A stretch of DNA of 64,000 nucleotides from Rufibacter sp. XAAS-G3-1 (GTDB lineage Bacteria; Bacteroidota; Bacteroidia; Cytophagales; Hymenobacteraceae). The position numbers and the translations under genes are program-made. Below are positions 24,653 through 33,907 of the stretch, piece after piece. Every line of letters begins with the position of its first letter. The first letter of the stretch is position 1. The DNA lies in the NCBI RefSeq assembly GCF_013623775.1, contig NZ_JABFAM010000015.1, positions 57,013 through 121,012 of the forward strand. The letters run 5' to 3'. The notes under the pieces were generated by a model. It was not told the DNA's origin, searched no databases, and worked only from the letters and a program-made list of their open reading frames with translations.

Positions 24653-26125
24653 TTAGGCAGCCATCTTGTGCCAGTAAGTGAGATACCTTGCCAGTTTTGT
24701 CTTAAAGGGAACCGCAACTCTACGTTCACGCCATTCTGCGTAGCAATCTTCAACCAACGCACTTGAGATGCCAAACATCCCCCGAATGGCCTTGTTGGAA
24801 AGTATCCCTTGATGGCGAAGGTCAGCGATAAGGTTCCTTGCTCTCTCTGGAACCAGATTACATCCTGTTTTGCCGTTTGCTTTAGCGTTTGATTTTTTTC
24901 TATTATCATGAAGGTAGTCTTTCGTCTCCTTTATCCGTACCAAGGTGGCTTCCAACTGGCTCTTCTCAAGAAGCCATTTTGATAGTGTGTTGTAAGACTT
25001 GATGCCGAAGAATTCAAGTACCTCTTTCTTCTTGAAAAGCCCAGACTCGAGTATAAGAGCTACCCTATGCTTAAATTCTATAGAGTAGCTGGCACGGTTT
25101 CTCCTGCCTTCACCCTTCGGCATGACCGCCTTTGCGCTGTCCACGAGATGCTGCTTGTATGCTGTCCTCTCTCCTAACTCACCCCCATAATTCATAATCA
25201 GAAGCTCGGTCCCGAGTTCATCTTTCTTTGCGGCAGATGAACTGGCTGCTGGCCTTCGGTACTCCTTCATCACCCATGTAAAACGGTCACGAGGGTAGAG
25301 CTTCTCAAGTTTGGGGTGGTAGTAATAGCAGAGCATGAATTTGCCTTTTATGCCCTTGAGGGTCTGGGATAAAGAAACATGCATCTTGTCGTCAGAGAGA
25401 CGCTTCACCACCTTCTTGCCGACTTTCTGGCTTGGGCCTTTCTTACCACCGTTTCGGTAATAATGCTCCATATCCATATAGCCTGGGTCTACCACGAAGA
25501 AAGATTCTTCGCTGTCCTGCTGCTTAATCAGGTTCATGGCATCTCCCGTGAAGTACTGAACTGATTTGAATTTCCTTTGCTCAATATGGTGCCTCAGGTG
25601 CTTCATCACAATCAGGAACTTCGCCTTGGAAAACGTAGGGTGTTTGTACAGGTATGATTTAAGGGGGATACCCTTAACCGAATGTGAAAGGCAGAAGGCA
25701 TACATGACGGCATCCTCCCAATTCACCCGAGTCAGCGCTCCTGACTGGTTAACCTGAACGGAAAGGAACTTCGCCTTGAAGGTATCAAACACACTCCTGT
25801 AATGGGCATCTAAAACAGCCTCATTGTTTATTGAATCCTTCAGACCAGGATGGTACAGGTTACCACCAGCCCTAAGCTGCTTCCTAAAAGACTTGAGAAA
25901 CGATTTTGGGTACTTAAAGCCCATCATCATGTTCGCCTGATAGTAGTTAATATCGTTGTACACTATATCACTACAGTTAAGGTCTGTATTCAGAAAGTTC
26001 TTCATAGTGCCGCCAAATGGCTCAATATATGTTTTAAACGAAGATGGAAACAACGATTCCATGAACTTCGCCTGATTCTGCTTCCCGCCAAAGTATGGCA
26101 GCCCTAACTGTGGATTCTTCTTCAT
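24653..26125 (-). CDS. D12-class (Dam-like) adenine methyltransferase homologue with transposase-type HTH region
   Basis: 490 residues. Residues 1-290 follow the DNA adenine methylase plan: 'LPYFGGK' (9-15), 'YIEPFGG' (33-39), the target-domain helices, and the catalytic strand 'FFVVDPGYMDMEHYY' near 213. That motif is DPGY where active enzymes have DPPY. From about residue 345 the protein resembles the helix-turn-helix of IS3/IS2-type OrfA proteins ('SIEFKHRVALILESGLFKKK', 'YNTLSKWLLEKSQL'), followed by a basic tail with a second possible HTH. It may modify or merely bind DNA; the altered motif leaves activity open. No cognate endonuclease is adjacent. Confidence 0.75.
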   Translation of the reverse strand: MKKNPQLGLPYFGGKQNQAKFMESLFPSSFKTYIEPFGGTMKNFLNTDLNCSDIVYNDINYYQANMMMGFKYPKSFLKSFRKQLRAGGNLYHPGLKDSINNEAVLDAHYRSVFDTFKAKFLSVQVNQSGALTRVNWEDAVMYAFCLSHSVKGIPLKSYLYKHPTFSKAKFLIVMKHLRHHIEQRKFKSVQYFTGDAMNLIKQQDSEESFFVVDPGYMDMEHYYRNGGKKGPSQKVGKKVVKRLSDDKMHVSLSQTLKGIKGKFMLCYYYHPKLEKLYPRDRFTWVMKEYRRPAASSSAAKKDELGTELLIMNYGGELGERTAYKQHLVDSAKAVMPKGEGRRNRASYSIEFKHRVALILESGLFKKKEVLEFFGIKSYNTLSKWLLEKSQLEATLVRIKETKDYLHDNRKKSNAKANGKTGCNLVPERARNLIADLRHQGILSNKAIRGMFGISSALVEDCYAEWRERRVAVPFKTKLARYLTYWHKMAA

Positions 26126-26272
26126 AATGATTTTAAAAGGTTAAACATAAACTATACTACCATTCTGGCCCTTGGCCGCAGCACCCTGTCAATTGCAGAG
26201 ACGCTTCATATTTTATTAAAATGTCATAAAAAAATAGCTTTTCACTTTATGTAAGGGCAAATTTTTTTAGCC

Positions 26273-26653
26273 CTACTTCAGAGCTTCATTTTTATCGTCC
26301 TCTTCCATGAACTGAATGAGGTTTTGGATTTTCTCTTTCCTTACCTCAGCATTAATGCTCATTGACTTGCGAACCTCTTTCTGGATAGTATCTGCCATGT
26401 TTAGCAGGATGTTCTGTATCTGAATGAACTCTTCGTCCGTCAGGTACCCGCTGCCCTGAATCTTGTTTCTTAACCGACCTGTCAGTTTACGTTTATTGCC
26501 TTCCTGGTCTTTCTCGTCTGCAAATACCCTATCCCATTCTTTGGCGAACAGGATACTCGCCATATAGACGTGGCTGATTTGCAGTTTCTTTATCAAGTCA
26601 GCTACTTCTTTAGATAAGGTTACCAGATTCTGCTTTTCCTTCTTGCTTTTCAT
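26273..26653 (-). CDS. Small helical protein, unknown function
   Basis: 126 residues, highly charged and almost wholly helical ('LVTLSKEVADLIKKLQISHV', 'IQIQNILLNMADTIQKEVRK'). No known motif. Its size and charge would suit a DNA-binding accessory or mobilization helper, but nothing in the sequence proves this. It stands alone, with about 150 bases to the methylase-like gene downstream and 270 upstream. Confidence 0.6.
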   Translation of the reverse strand: MKSKKEKQNLVTLSKEVADLIKKLQISHVYMASILFAKEWDRVFADEKDQEGNKRKLTGRLRNKIQGSGYLTDEEFIQIQNILLNMADTIQKEVRKSMSINAEVRKEKIQNLIQFMEEDDKNEALK

Positions 26654-26874
26654 GCGCTGTTTGTTTTTGGTATTGCAAAGGTAGGAATAATATTTCGATT
26701 TAAAAAACGAATTGCTATTTTTTTTATTACATTTAGTCGTTTGCTCCTTTTCTGGATATATAAAATAGCCAATTTTAAATTAATATCCAAGAGTGACCCA
26801 GATATTCTTTGTTAGTTATCTATAGTAGGATATACCTGGATTTGTGATAAGAGAGACATACAAGCCCATAGAAA

Positions 26875-26898
26875 AAGGCTACCATAATTGGTAGCCTT
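26875..26898 (-). terminator. Rho-independent terminator
   Basis: Stem AAGGCTACCA / TGGTAGCCTT with a four-base loop. On the minus strand a run of T follows it. It lies just downstream of the 147-residue gene that ends at 26927. Confidence 0.75.
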
Positions 26899-26926
26899 AA
26901 CTTTATCTAACAATGTAACCTACTGT

Positions 26927-27370
26927 TCAACTCAGGAAGCACCCGAATTGCTTCACATGCTGGTGATTTTGGTGTGGGCATAGACATCCATCTTTGTATT
27001 CCAGCTTTTCCAAGTTAACCCTCAGACCTAAGGTCGTGTAAACCCCGAGTTCATTGTCAAAATATAGGACAAGAACCTTAATAGTATCAGGTATCACAAA
27101 CCTGTCAGATTTCAGGAATTGATGCAGGGCATACTCATAATCTTCATTGTCAGTCACAATATGGAAGACGCTTTCGCTGCTTTCTAATTGCTCGGTTGCC
27201 TCAACCTTGTAAAGACCGTCTATTCCATTAATTTCCATTGGGGCAGGCAGGGCAAGCAAGTATCCATTCTGCTCAATAATCCCTGGAATGTTGGGTAGCC
27301 CAGAGTAATCATCAATGAAATTCTCGAAGGTTTTGGTTTCAAGCATCAACCTTTTACGCCTCTCCATCAC
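26927..27370 (-). CDS. Hypothetical protein coupled to a small upstream gene
   Basis: 147 residues from a GTG at 27370 (or 146 from the next ATG). No family recognised. It is a mostly beta-strand acidic protein with a Cys/His-rich tail 'DGCLCPHQNHQHVKQFGCFLS' that could bind metal. The start overlaps the 3' end of the 59-residue upstream gene by 17 bases, so the two are likely translated together. The pair resembles a small two-gene accessory or toxin-antitoxin-like unit in layout only. Confidence 0.6.
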   Translation of the reverse strand: MMERRKRLMLETKTFENFIDDYSGLPNIPGIIEQNGYLLALPAPMEINGIDGLYKVEATEQLESSESVFHIVTDNEDYEYALHQFLKSDRFVIPDTIKVLVLYFDNELGVYTTLGLRVNLEKLEYKDGCLCPHQNHQHVKQFGCFLS

Positions 27371-27533
27371 TTTCTCCTTCCTGCGTAGTTTTTAATTTAT
27401 CGCTGAGCATCTTGAGTGACCAAGAAACTACCTGCCCTTTGGTTACCTTCTTCTTTATTCTTCTGGATATGAGTAATTTGAGAGCATCCAAATTTTCATC
27501 CGCTTGACTGCTAATCTTAATTGTGCGCTGCAT
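27354..27533 (-). CDS. Small basic protein, possible ribbon-helix-helix regulator
   Basis: 59 residues read directly from the sequence, beginning MQRTIKISSQADENLDALKL. The start strand 'RTIKIS' followed by two helices ('ADENLDALKLLIS' and 'KGQVVSWSLKMLSD') is the ribbon-helix-helix plan found in MobC-, CopG- or antitoxin-like regulators. It overlaps the following 147-residue gene by 17 bases. The ATG lies 45 bases from the AT-rich divergent region. Confidence 0.55.
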   Translation of the reverse strand: MQRTIKISSQADENLDALKLLISRRIKKKVTKGQVVSWSLKMLSDKLKTTQEGESDGEA

Positions 27534-27653
27534 AATATAGATATATTTTCTTTTAGAGTATATATCTGAATCTGAAACCGCTTTTATACACTACTACACT
27601 TTTCTACCAAAACGGGATTTGCATCTATATATATAGTGTAAAACACAATAAGC

Positions 27654-28052
27654 ATGGTGACACTAATCAACGAGATACTCTTCTTTGATGAAGAAGAGAT
27701 ATTGTATAAGACAATCAATGAAACAAAGACGCTTTACGGAATCCACTCTTCTAAGCGAAGAGCCATCATTAAACCTACGTTCCTGCACATATTTCCATTT
27801 GGAAGAAGTGCTACCAAAACGGTTGCAATCAACGAAAGCGATGAATATATCTGGTTGGATTTCAATGGCTTAACCCATCCACTTGATGAAGAGACAAAAG
27901 AAGATTACAGAAGCACTATCATCAAGAACAGTCGTTGCAACTGTTGGAGCTTATATAACATCAAAGCTTGTGGCTTATGTGATGCCAGAAAACAGATTAG
28001 GAACAAAAACGGAATAAGGCTGCTTAATAAATACATGGGATGGCCTTCTTAG
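27654..28052 (+). CDS. Hypothetical protein with cysteine cluster
   Basis: 132 residues, family not recognised. The C-terminal third carries a cluster 'NSRCNCWSLYNIKACGLCDARKQ', four cysteines that could form a zinc site. It is divergent from the small RHH-like gene, sharing an AT-rich promoter region (27534-27653) with the repeated TATATA stretch near 27630. Confidence 0.6.
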   Translation: MVTLINEILFFDEEEILYKTINETKTLYGIHSSKRRAIIKPTFLHIFPFGRSATKTVAINESDEYIWLDFNGLTHPLDEETKEDYRSTIIKNSRCNCWSLYNIKACGLCDARKQIRNKNGIRLLNKYMGWPS

Positions 28053-28071
28053 CCAACCCATGTATTTATTA
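28025..28071. terminator. Hairpin at the end of the cysteine-cluster gene
   Basis: 15-bp perfect arms TAATAAATACATGGG (28025-28039) and complement (28057-28071), followed by AAAAAT. The first arm lies inside the last codons of the preceding gene. Probably a terminator, though the right-hand tail is A-rich. Confidence 0.55.
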
Positions 28072-28178
28072 AAAATAATTCAAATATATAAATGGTGATT
28101 ACAAAACAATAATTAGCACAAAGCTAAAGGTGAGTTTTGACTAAATCGCATTTTAATTTGGGCAAAGCTGGCTTTTAA

Positions 28179-29378
28179 TTATTGGATTACTATTCTTTTT
28201 ACACCTACTGTGGTATACTCTGAATTAATGATAGAAACTGTGAATATACCATTTCTTCCAATATCACCTGTACTCAAAGTAATATTGTGCTTATTAATAG
28301 GAAGTTCATAAACAACTTCGCCTAATACGTTAGACACTTTTAAAAAATATCCTTTGATATTCAGTTGGTCACCTAACTTTATATTAAGTAAGCCATTTGA
28401 AGGATTAGGAAAAACATCAAAACTTTTACTAAATATATTATCCTCAAAAGTTCCTGTAAGTGTACTATACTTCAAAATGGTGCCACCATATCCAACTGAA
28501 TAACCTATATATTTAGTTGGGAAAAATATATCTTTAATTTGACCATTAGTAGCCATTTCATTCCAATTAGAACCACCGTTAGATGTTTTGTAAATCATGG
28601 TGTTACCACAATAGCCAGTATTGGCATCAGTAAAGTAAACAGCATTATGGTTACTTGTAGTAGAAGGGGTAGTAGTTTGGACAGTCCATGTTCCTCCACC
28701 ATTAAGTGTTTTCAAAATCAAACTGCTCACTCCGTCACCGCCTACTGCATACCCTATATTTGAATCAGTAAAGAATACATCCCATAATGGTTTGCTGGTA
28801 GCCTGATTCAACACTATCCAAGTCTTCCCTGCATCGGTAGTTTTAGCAACTTTTCCCCAATATGTAACAATATAACCAGTTTGTAGATTTGGGAAATATA
28901 TAGAAGTAGGGTTGATAAAGTTAGTTAAAGCAAACGTAGTCCAACTGCTCCCTCCATCAGAAGTTCTATATACAGTTCCATCAATATTAACAACGTAACC
29001 ATTTTCAGCATCATGAAAAAACAATTGGCCATCACCAGCGCCAAAATTTTTTATGTTGTTCCAAGTGGCACCAGCGTTTGTGGTCTTAAACAACTCGCTT
29101 TTCTTTGTAAGTACATATCCAGTATTAGCATTCCCAAATGACAATGAAATTATTTCATTGAATGTATTAATTACCAATGGCAACCAAGTGTTCCCACCAT
29201 CAGTTGTTTTAAGGATAGTTGCTGTTGTGGCACCCGCACCCGCTGCATACCCTATTTGTTCATCTGTAAAGTACACACAATTTAGCGTCTCTGTTGTGCC
29301 AGAATTTAATTTAGACCATTGCGCAAATAAGTTGCAAGTAGAAAAAATACATAAGGTAAGTAGTAAAATTTTTTTCAT
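28179..29378 (-). CDS. Ycf48/BNR-like beta-propeller protein with T9SS sorting domain
   Basis: 399 residues from the ATG giving MKKILLLTLCIFSTCNLFAQ, a clear signal peptide. The longer frame to 29453 would run into a promoter element, so the shorter start is used. Repeated blades of the photosynthesis-stability-factor/BNR type are visible, each with 'GYA' or 'GYV' then 'KTTDGGNTW' ('ILKTTDGGNTWLPL', 'VYRTSDGGSSWTTF', 'IYKTSNGGSNWNEM'). The last ~80 residues, from 'KSFDVFPNPSNGLLNIKLG', are a type IX sorting domain. It is a cell-surface or secreted protein carried by the island; its ligand is unknown. Confidence 0.9.
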   Translation of the reverse strand: MKKILLLTLCIFSTCNLFAQWSKLNSGTTETLNCVYFTDEQIGYAAGAGATTATILKTTDGGNTWLPLVINTFNEIISLSFGNANTGYVLTKKSELFKTTNAGATWNNIKNFGAGDGQLFFHDAENGYVVNIDGTVYRTSDGGSSWTTFALTNFINPTSIYFPNLQTGYIVTYWGKVAKTTDAGKTWIVLNQATSKPLWDVFFTDSNIGYAVGGDGVSSLILKTLNGGGTWTVQTTTPSTTSNHNAVYFTDANTGYCGNTMIYKTSNGGSNWNEMATNGQIKDIFFPTKYIGYSVGYGGTILKYSTLTGTFEDNIFSKSFDVFPNPSNGLLNIKLGDQLNIKGYFLKVSNVLGEVVYELPINKHNITLSTGDIGRNGIFTVSIINSEYTTVGVKRIVIQ

Positions 29379-29450
29379 GAATCCGATTGAGCTATTATTA
29401 AATAAAAAAAGATTTATAAAAGGTTTAGTATTGTAGAAATGATAAGCCTG

Positions 29451-29458
29451 CAAATATA
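29451..29458 (-). promoter_or_regulatory. -7 promoter element TATATTTG for the Ycf48-like gene
   Basis: Exact match to TAnnTTTG on the minus strand, about 70 bases before the preferred ATG at 29378. It supports that start over the longer frame. No good -33 box was found. Confidence 0.45.
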
Positions 29459-29545
29459 ATGCTTTATTTACTGGAATACAGTGGCATTACATTACTCATG
29501 CCATTGTTAAATAGAGTTTCAATAGAGTATTATGCAACGACTTCC

Positions 29546-32521
29546 CTACTCATTCATCTTCTTATAAACCTTCTTCAGCATCCAGTTCTTCACCAACTGT
29601 GAGAACTCGTCATTGTCCATAATCTTGGTGAAGATGTCCTGGTTAAGTTCCATGCGCTGTATTACTTTGGTCAGGAACCTGTCCTCGAAGCCGTACTTGA
29701 AATTCTCCATGGAGTTGCTCTTCGCTTGAAGAGATAGGTCTTTGTCCAACATCAATTCCGCTTCTATTTGGTCAAAGAACAGCTTGTCTGCCTCAGTGAA
29801 CTCCGTGCCGAAGCGGTCATTCAGCACCTTTATGATTTCTGAAAGTTGCGCCTGCTCTTCCATGCCTCCACGCATACCCGCTTGGGTAGTACCGTCCAAA
29901 CCGTACTCACCTTGGTCTTCCAGCACGATGTTGCCTTCGCTGATTTTCTGGATACGGTAGTATTCAAGTGCTACCTCGTCATCGAGATGGATACTGCCAC
30001 CGCCCGTGTTCTTAGGCAACTTGTTATACAATAACCTACCGTACGCAAAGAGCTTCTCCATCTCAAGGTCATGGAAGGGCATTATCTGCGACAGGAAGGA
30101 ATACAGCCTGATGTAAGTGATAAGCGTGTGCTTGAAATCGTCCTTTTCTTCATTGGTGGGCAAACACTTGAACCGCTGCACCGCAGGGTCAATGGCGGCA
30201 TCCAGCTTCTTCTGCACTTTGGCGTTCACCCTGTCGGTGGACTTGAAGTAGACCTCGCAGAAAGCGTCCACCTCTGATTTCCAGATAATCTGCGCTGACT
30301 CAATCTTGTATTTCAGGTCTGACAATAGATTTGGGTCAGTGGGCGTGTCCACCGTGGTCAGTTCGTAGTAAGGCTGAAACGAATTCAGGATGTCCTCCTG
30401 CTCGTTGGCGAAGTCCAGAACGAAAGTGTCTTCCTTGCCCTTGGCGGTTCTGTTTAACCTGGAAAGGGTCTGCACCGCCTTCACGCCTGACAGCTTCTTG
30501 TCCACGTACATGGTGTGCAACAACGGTTGGTCAAAGCCTGTCTGGTACTTGTCTGCCACCAACAGCAACTGATAGCTGTCAGAATCAAACTTCTCAGGAA
30601 GCTCCTTCTCCTTAAAACCGTTCAACTGCTCTTCGGTCAGCTCACTGCCACCGTCCAATACTTTGCCCGAGAAGGCCACCAGTGCCTTTATGTCGGTGTA
30701 GCCTTTCTCCTTGATGTAGCGTTTGAACTCCATGTAGTAGCGCACGGCATGCAGGCGTGAGCCTGTTACCACCATGGCCTTGGCCTTACCGCCAATCTTC
30801 TTGGAGACTACCTGACGGAAATGCTCAATCATAATCTCAGTCTTCTGCGCCAAGTTGTGCGGGTGCAGCGACACGTACTTGCCAATGGCCTTGTTCGCCT
30901 TTTTTTTGTTCAGCGCAGGGTCGTCTTCAATAGCCTTGGTAAGCTGGAAAAAGGTCTTATAGGTGGTGTAGCTTTTCAGTACATCGTGTATAAAACCTTC
31001 CTGAATCGCTTGTCGCATGGAGTATAGATGAAACGGGCGTGGCTTACCATCGGCACCCATCTGACCGAAGACGTTCAGCGTTTTCTCTTTAGGCGTTGCG
31101 GTGAAGGCGAAGAAGCTCAGGTTCGGCTGCTTGCCACGGGCGAGCATGGACTTCCTGATTTCATCTTCTGCATCATTTTCATCATCGGTCTGGGCTTCGT
31201 TTTTCTCTGCCTCTTCCAATGACTTGGCCGCAAGTATCTCTTTTATCTTCTTAGATGATTCACCGTGCGCTGAACTATGCGCCTCGTCCTGAATAACGGC
31301 ATAGCTCCTGGCTGGAAGCTCCTTTACCTTGTCCAGAATGAACGGGAACTTCTGAAGGGTGGTGATGATGATGTTGGAACCTGCGTTCAAGGCATTAGCA
31401 AGCTGCGTGGAATCTTTGTCTATCTTCTGCACCACACCCTGTTTGTGGTCAAACTGGAAGATGGTGTTCTGCAACTGCTGGTCAAGTACCTTACGGTCAG
31501 TTATCACAATAACAGAGTCAAATACCCTTTTGTCACTGTTGTCATGCAGGCTGGAAAGTCTGTAGGCGAGCCATGCGATGCTATTACTTTTACCTGAGCC
31601 TGCTGAGTGCTGTATCAGATAGTTCTTGCCAGCACCGTTTGTACGGGCGTCTTTAGCCACCATGCGAACTACATCTAATTGGTGGTAGCGGGGGAAGATG
31701 ATGGTCTCTTTCTTAAATTTCTTACCGTTGGTTTCGTACTCGCTCACCTGTAAATGGACGAACTTGCTGAGGATGTCCATCCAACTATCTTTTTGCCAGA
31801 CCTGCTCCCATAGGTAAGAGGTTTTATAGCCATGTTCGTTGTTAGGGTTGCCAGCACCGTGCTTATAGCCAAGGTTGAACGGCAGAAATTTTGTTTCCTT
31901 ATGGTCAAGTTTCGTGGTCATGAACACCTCGTCCTTGTCCACGGCAAAATGCACCAATGCCCGCTTCTTGCCCTGGAACAGCAGTTCCTTAGGGTCACGG
32001 TCATACATGTACTGTTTCTTGGCGTCTTCGACCGTCTGGTTGGTGAACTGGTTCTTCAACTCTGCGGTAGCCACTGGAAGACCGTTAACGCTCAGCACCA
32101 GGTCAAGCGAGTTCTCGTTGGTTTTGCTGTACTTTACCTGCCGTATGACGGTGAGTTGGTTCAAATCATACTGCGCCTCCGCCTCTGGGTTCAGGCCGCT
32201 CTCTGGTTTGAAGTAGGCCAACCTGAACTTTACCCCGTAATCTGTAACTCCATTTCGCAGTACATCCAGCGTACCTCTTAGCTCCAACTCCTTGCTGAGT
32301 CTGTTGAGCAGCTTCTTCTCCATCTCCGCTCCGTGTATCTGGCTCAGGTTAGCCCAAGCTTTCGGTTGCGTGGATTGTAGGAAAGAAAATACCACTGTCT
32401 CGTCAAGAGCCAGGTCTTTGTTGAAGCTGTGCCTGTCGCCTTTGATATAGCCACCCTGCTCTATCAGGTAGTCTTCAATTGCTTCTTCGTAGGTTTGCTC
32501 GGTATGGATGCCTGTCGCCAT
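29546..32521 (-). CDS. hsdR: Type I restriction enzyme, R subunit (HsdR)
   Basis: Motor and nuclease subunit of a type I restriction-modification complex. 991 residues, normal length. The N-terminal nuclease domain has 'NGLPVATAELKNQFT' (E-x-K type motif X). The SF2 translocase follows: Walker A 'LIQHSAGSGKSNSIAWL', 'VIQDEAHSSAHGE' (DEAH), 'FAFTATPKE', and motif VI 'AVQTLSRLNRT'. The long C-terminal helical region binds the methylase core. It is the third gene of hsdM-hsdS-hsdR, 5 bases after hsdS, in the order of transcription on the minus strand. It cuts unmodified DNA. Confidence 0.95.
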   Translation of the reverse strand: MATGIHTEQTYEEAIEDYLIEQGGYIKGDRHSFNKDLALDETVVFSFLQSTQPKAWANLSQIHGAEMEKKLLNRLSKELELRGTLDVLRNGVTDYGVKFRLAYFKPESGLNPEAEAQYDLNQLTVIRQVKYSKTNENSLDLVLSVNGLPVATAELKNQFTNQTVEDAKKQYMYDRDPKELLFQGKKRALVHFAVDKDEVFMTTKLDHKETKFLPFNLGYKHGAGNPNNEHGYKTSYLWEQVWQKDSWMDILSKFVHLQVSEYETNGKKFKKETIIFPRYHQLDVVRMVAKDARTNGAGKNYLIQHSAGSGKSNSIAWLAYRLSSLHDNSDKRVFDSVIVITDRKVLDQQLQNTIFQFDHKQGVVQKIDKDSTQLANALNAGSNIIITTLQKFPFILDKVKELPARSYAVIQDEAHSSAHGESSKKIKEILAAKSLEEAEKNEAQTDDENDAEDEIRKSMLARGKQPNLSFFAFTATPKEKTLNVFGQMGADGKPRPFHLYSMRQAIQEGFIHDVLKSYTTYKTFFQLTKAIEDDPALNKKKANKAIGKYVSLHPHNLAQKTEIMIEHFRQVVSKKIGGKAKAMVVTGSRLHAVRYYMEFKRYIKEKGYTDIKALVAFSGKVLDGGSELTEEQLNGFKEKELPEKFDSDSYQLLLVADKYQTGFDQPLLHTMYVDKKLSGVKAVQTLSRLNRTAKGKEDTFVLDFANEQEDILNSFQPYYELTTVDTPTDPNLLSDLKYKIESAQIIWKSEVDAFCEVYFKSTDRVNAKVQKKLDAAIDPAVQRFKCLPTNEEKDDFKHTLITYIRLYSFLSQIMPFHDLEMEKLFAYGRLLYNKLPKNTGGGSIHLDDEVALEYYRIQKISEGNIVLEDQGEYGLDGTTQAGMRGGMEEQAQLSEIIKVLNDRFGTEFTEADKLFFDQIEAELMLDKDLSLQAKSNSMENFKYGFEDRFLTKVIQRMELNQDIFTKIMDNDEFSQLVKNWMLKKVYKKMNE

Positions 32522-32526
32522 GGGTT

Positions 32527-33897
32527 TTATGCTAATTCCAGTGCTTGTGAGTTGATTGGTTCTGGTTGGTAGTCACGAACGTCTATCTTGCCTGTGACAG
32601 CCTCAGAAATCAATGCTGTGCGGTATTCTTGCATTAACTCAATTTCTTTTTCTATAAGCTTAATGTTATGTCGTATTTTTCCTAATGCACCATTTAAATA
32701 ATTGATAATTATATGTTGTTCAGCAATGGGCGGTAGTACAATAAAAAGTTCGTTAATCTTCTCAAGATGTAAATTTGTAACGGAAGTTTTTTTGCTTCCC
32801 TCAGCAATTTGTTGATTCGTTATATCACTCTGAAAAAAAAACGAGAAATAGTAAGGGCTGATTAAATCTACTTTAAATTTTATAAGGCATAGGCTTACAA
32901 AAACACTAAAATCCCAATCCCAATCTACAACTTTTGTAATTCCAATAGTGCCATTCTTTGAAAGAAGCAAATCCCCTTTTTGGGGTTGGCATCTCTTAAC
33001 TAATGCTTGATGCTCTTTTAATGGTATCCTTTTAACGTTTTTAAGGTCAATATCTTTTGATTGAACATCCGTAACTCTTAAAAAAGGAACACCTTCTTCA
33101 ACATAAGTCGGAGTAAAATGCGCCCCATCAATGATTTGATTAGTTATATATTTTAACTTTTTTACCTGCCAATGCTCAGGAACCATGCCTAACCACTCAA
33201 TACCACTATTTTTCATTGGTGCATCAATATTCAGGCCTTTGGTAACTACATCGTTTATGACCGCTGTTTTTTCCTCTTCCAACAAAGCAATCATATCTCG
33301 TTTCCTCAACATGAGGTTGTCAATTTTAGAGGTTTTATCGTCTAAAAATTTAATAATCGATTCTTGCTCACTTACAGATGGCAATGGTATTACTGCGTTA
33401 CTGAAATAATAAATACTCAGTCCATACCTGGTTACCCCATTAGCATACACTTTAAACTGGTTATTAAAGCGTGGTGTCTGGAACAAGCGGAATAAGTAAC
33501 CGCCTAATAATTTTTCTTTGTTTGGTTTTATCTGGGTTAAATGGTACCCACATGTAACTCCATCCAATTTATCTTTCACAAAGGCTGGAATAGCAATATC
33601 ATCAGCGGTCTCAGAATCTTTGGTTACCAATACATCACCTTCGTCTACCTTAAACTTCTTTATTTCATCTGGCGTAGCGGTTGCTTCCATAAAGTTCAAG
33701 GAAGCAAGTATAAAGTCATTTTTGTAGACATCCATATAATTGCAAAGTAGAGTCGGAAGCTCCCCTTCGTATGATTTCTTATCTACATTACTTGGCTGCA
33801 CGGTTGCCAAATGTTTTAATTTCTTTTGTATCCAATGGGTAGGCAGTTCACCAATCCATTCATTACCAGAATCCCCGTAGTTGTCGTATGTTTTCAT
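32527..33897 (-). CDS. hsdS: Type I restriction-modification specificity subunit (HsdS)
   Basis: 456 residues with the classic two-repeat plan. Target-recognition domain 1 opens at 'DSGNEWIGELPTHW' and TRD2 at 'NSGIEWLGMVPEHWQVKKLK'. The central and C-terminal conserved helices are 'IIKFLDDKTSKIDNLMLRKR' and 'IINYLNGALGKIRHNIKLIE'. Each TRD reads half of a bipartite DNA site. The gene is 10 bases downstream of hsdM and looks intact. The DNA here is more AT-rich than in the other two subunits, as often seen where TRDs have been exchanged. Confidence 0.95.
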   Translation of the reverse strand: MKTYDNYGDSGNEWIGELPTHWIQKKLKHLATVQPSNVDKKSYEGELPTLLCNYMDVYKNDFILASLNFMEATATPDEIKKFKVDEGDVLVTKDSETADDIAIPAFVKDKLDGVTCGYHLTQIKPNKEKLLGGYLFRLFQTPRFNNQFKVYANGVTRYGLSIYYFSNAVIPLPSVSEQESIIKFLDDKTSKIDNLMLRKRDMIALLEEEKTAVINDVVTKGLNIDAPMKNSGIEWLGMVPEHWQVKKLKYITNQIIDGAHFTPTYVEEGVPFLRVTDVQSKDIDLKNVKRIPLKEHQALVKRCQPQKGDLLLSKNGTIGITKVVDWDWDFSVFVSLCLIKFKVDLISPYYFSFFFQSDITNQQIAEGSKKTSVTNLHLEKINELFIVLPPIAEQHIIINYLNGALGKIRHNIKLIEKEIELMQEYRTALISEAVTGKIDVRDYQPEPINSQALELA

Positions 33898-33907
33898 CGC
33901 CCTCTAC

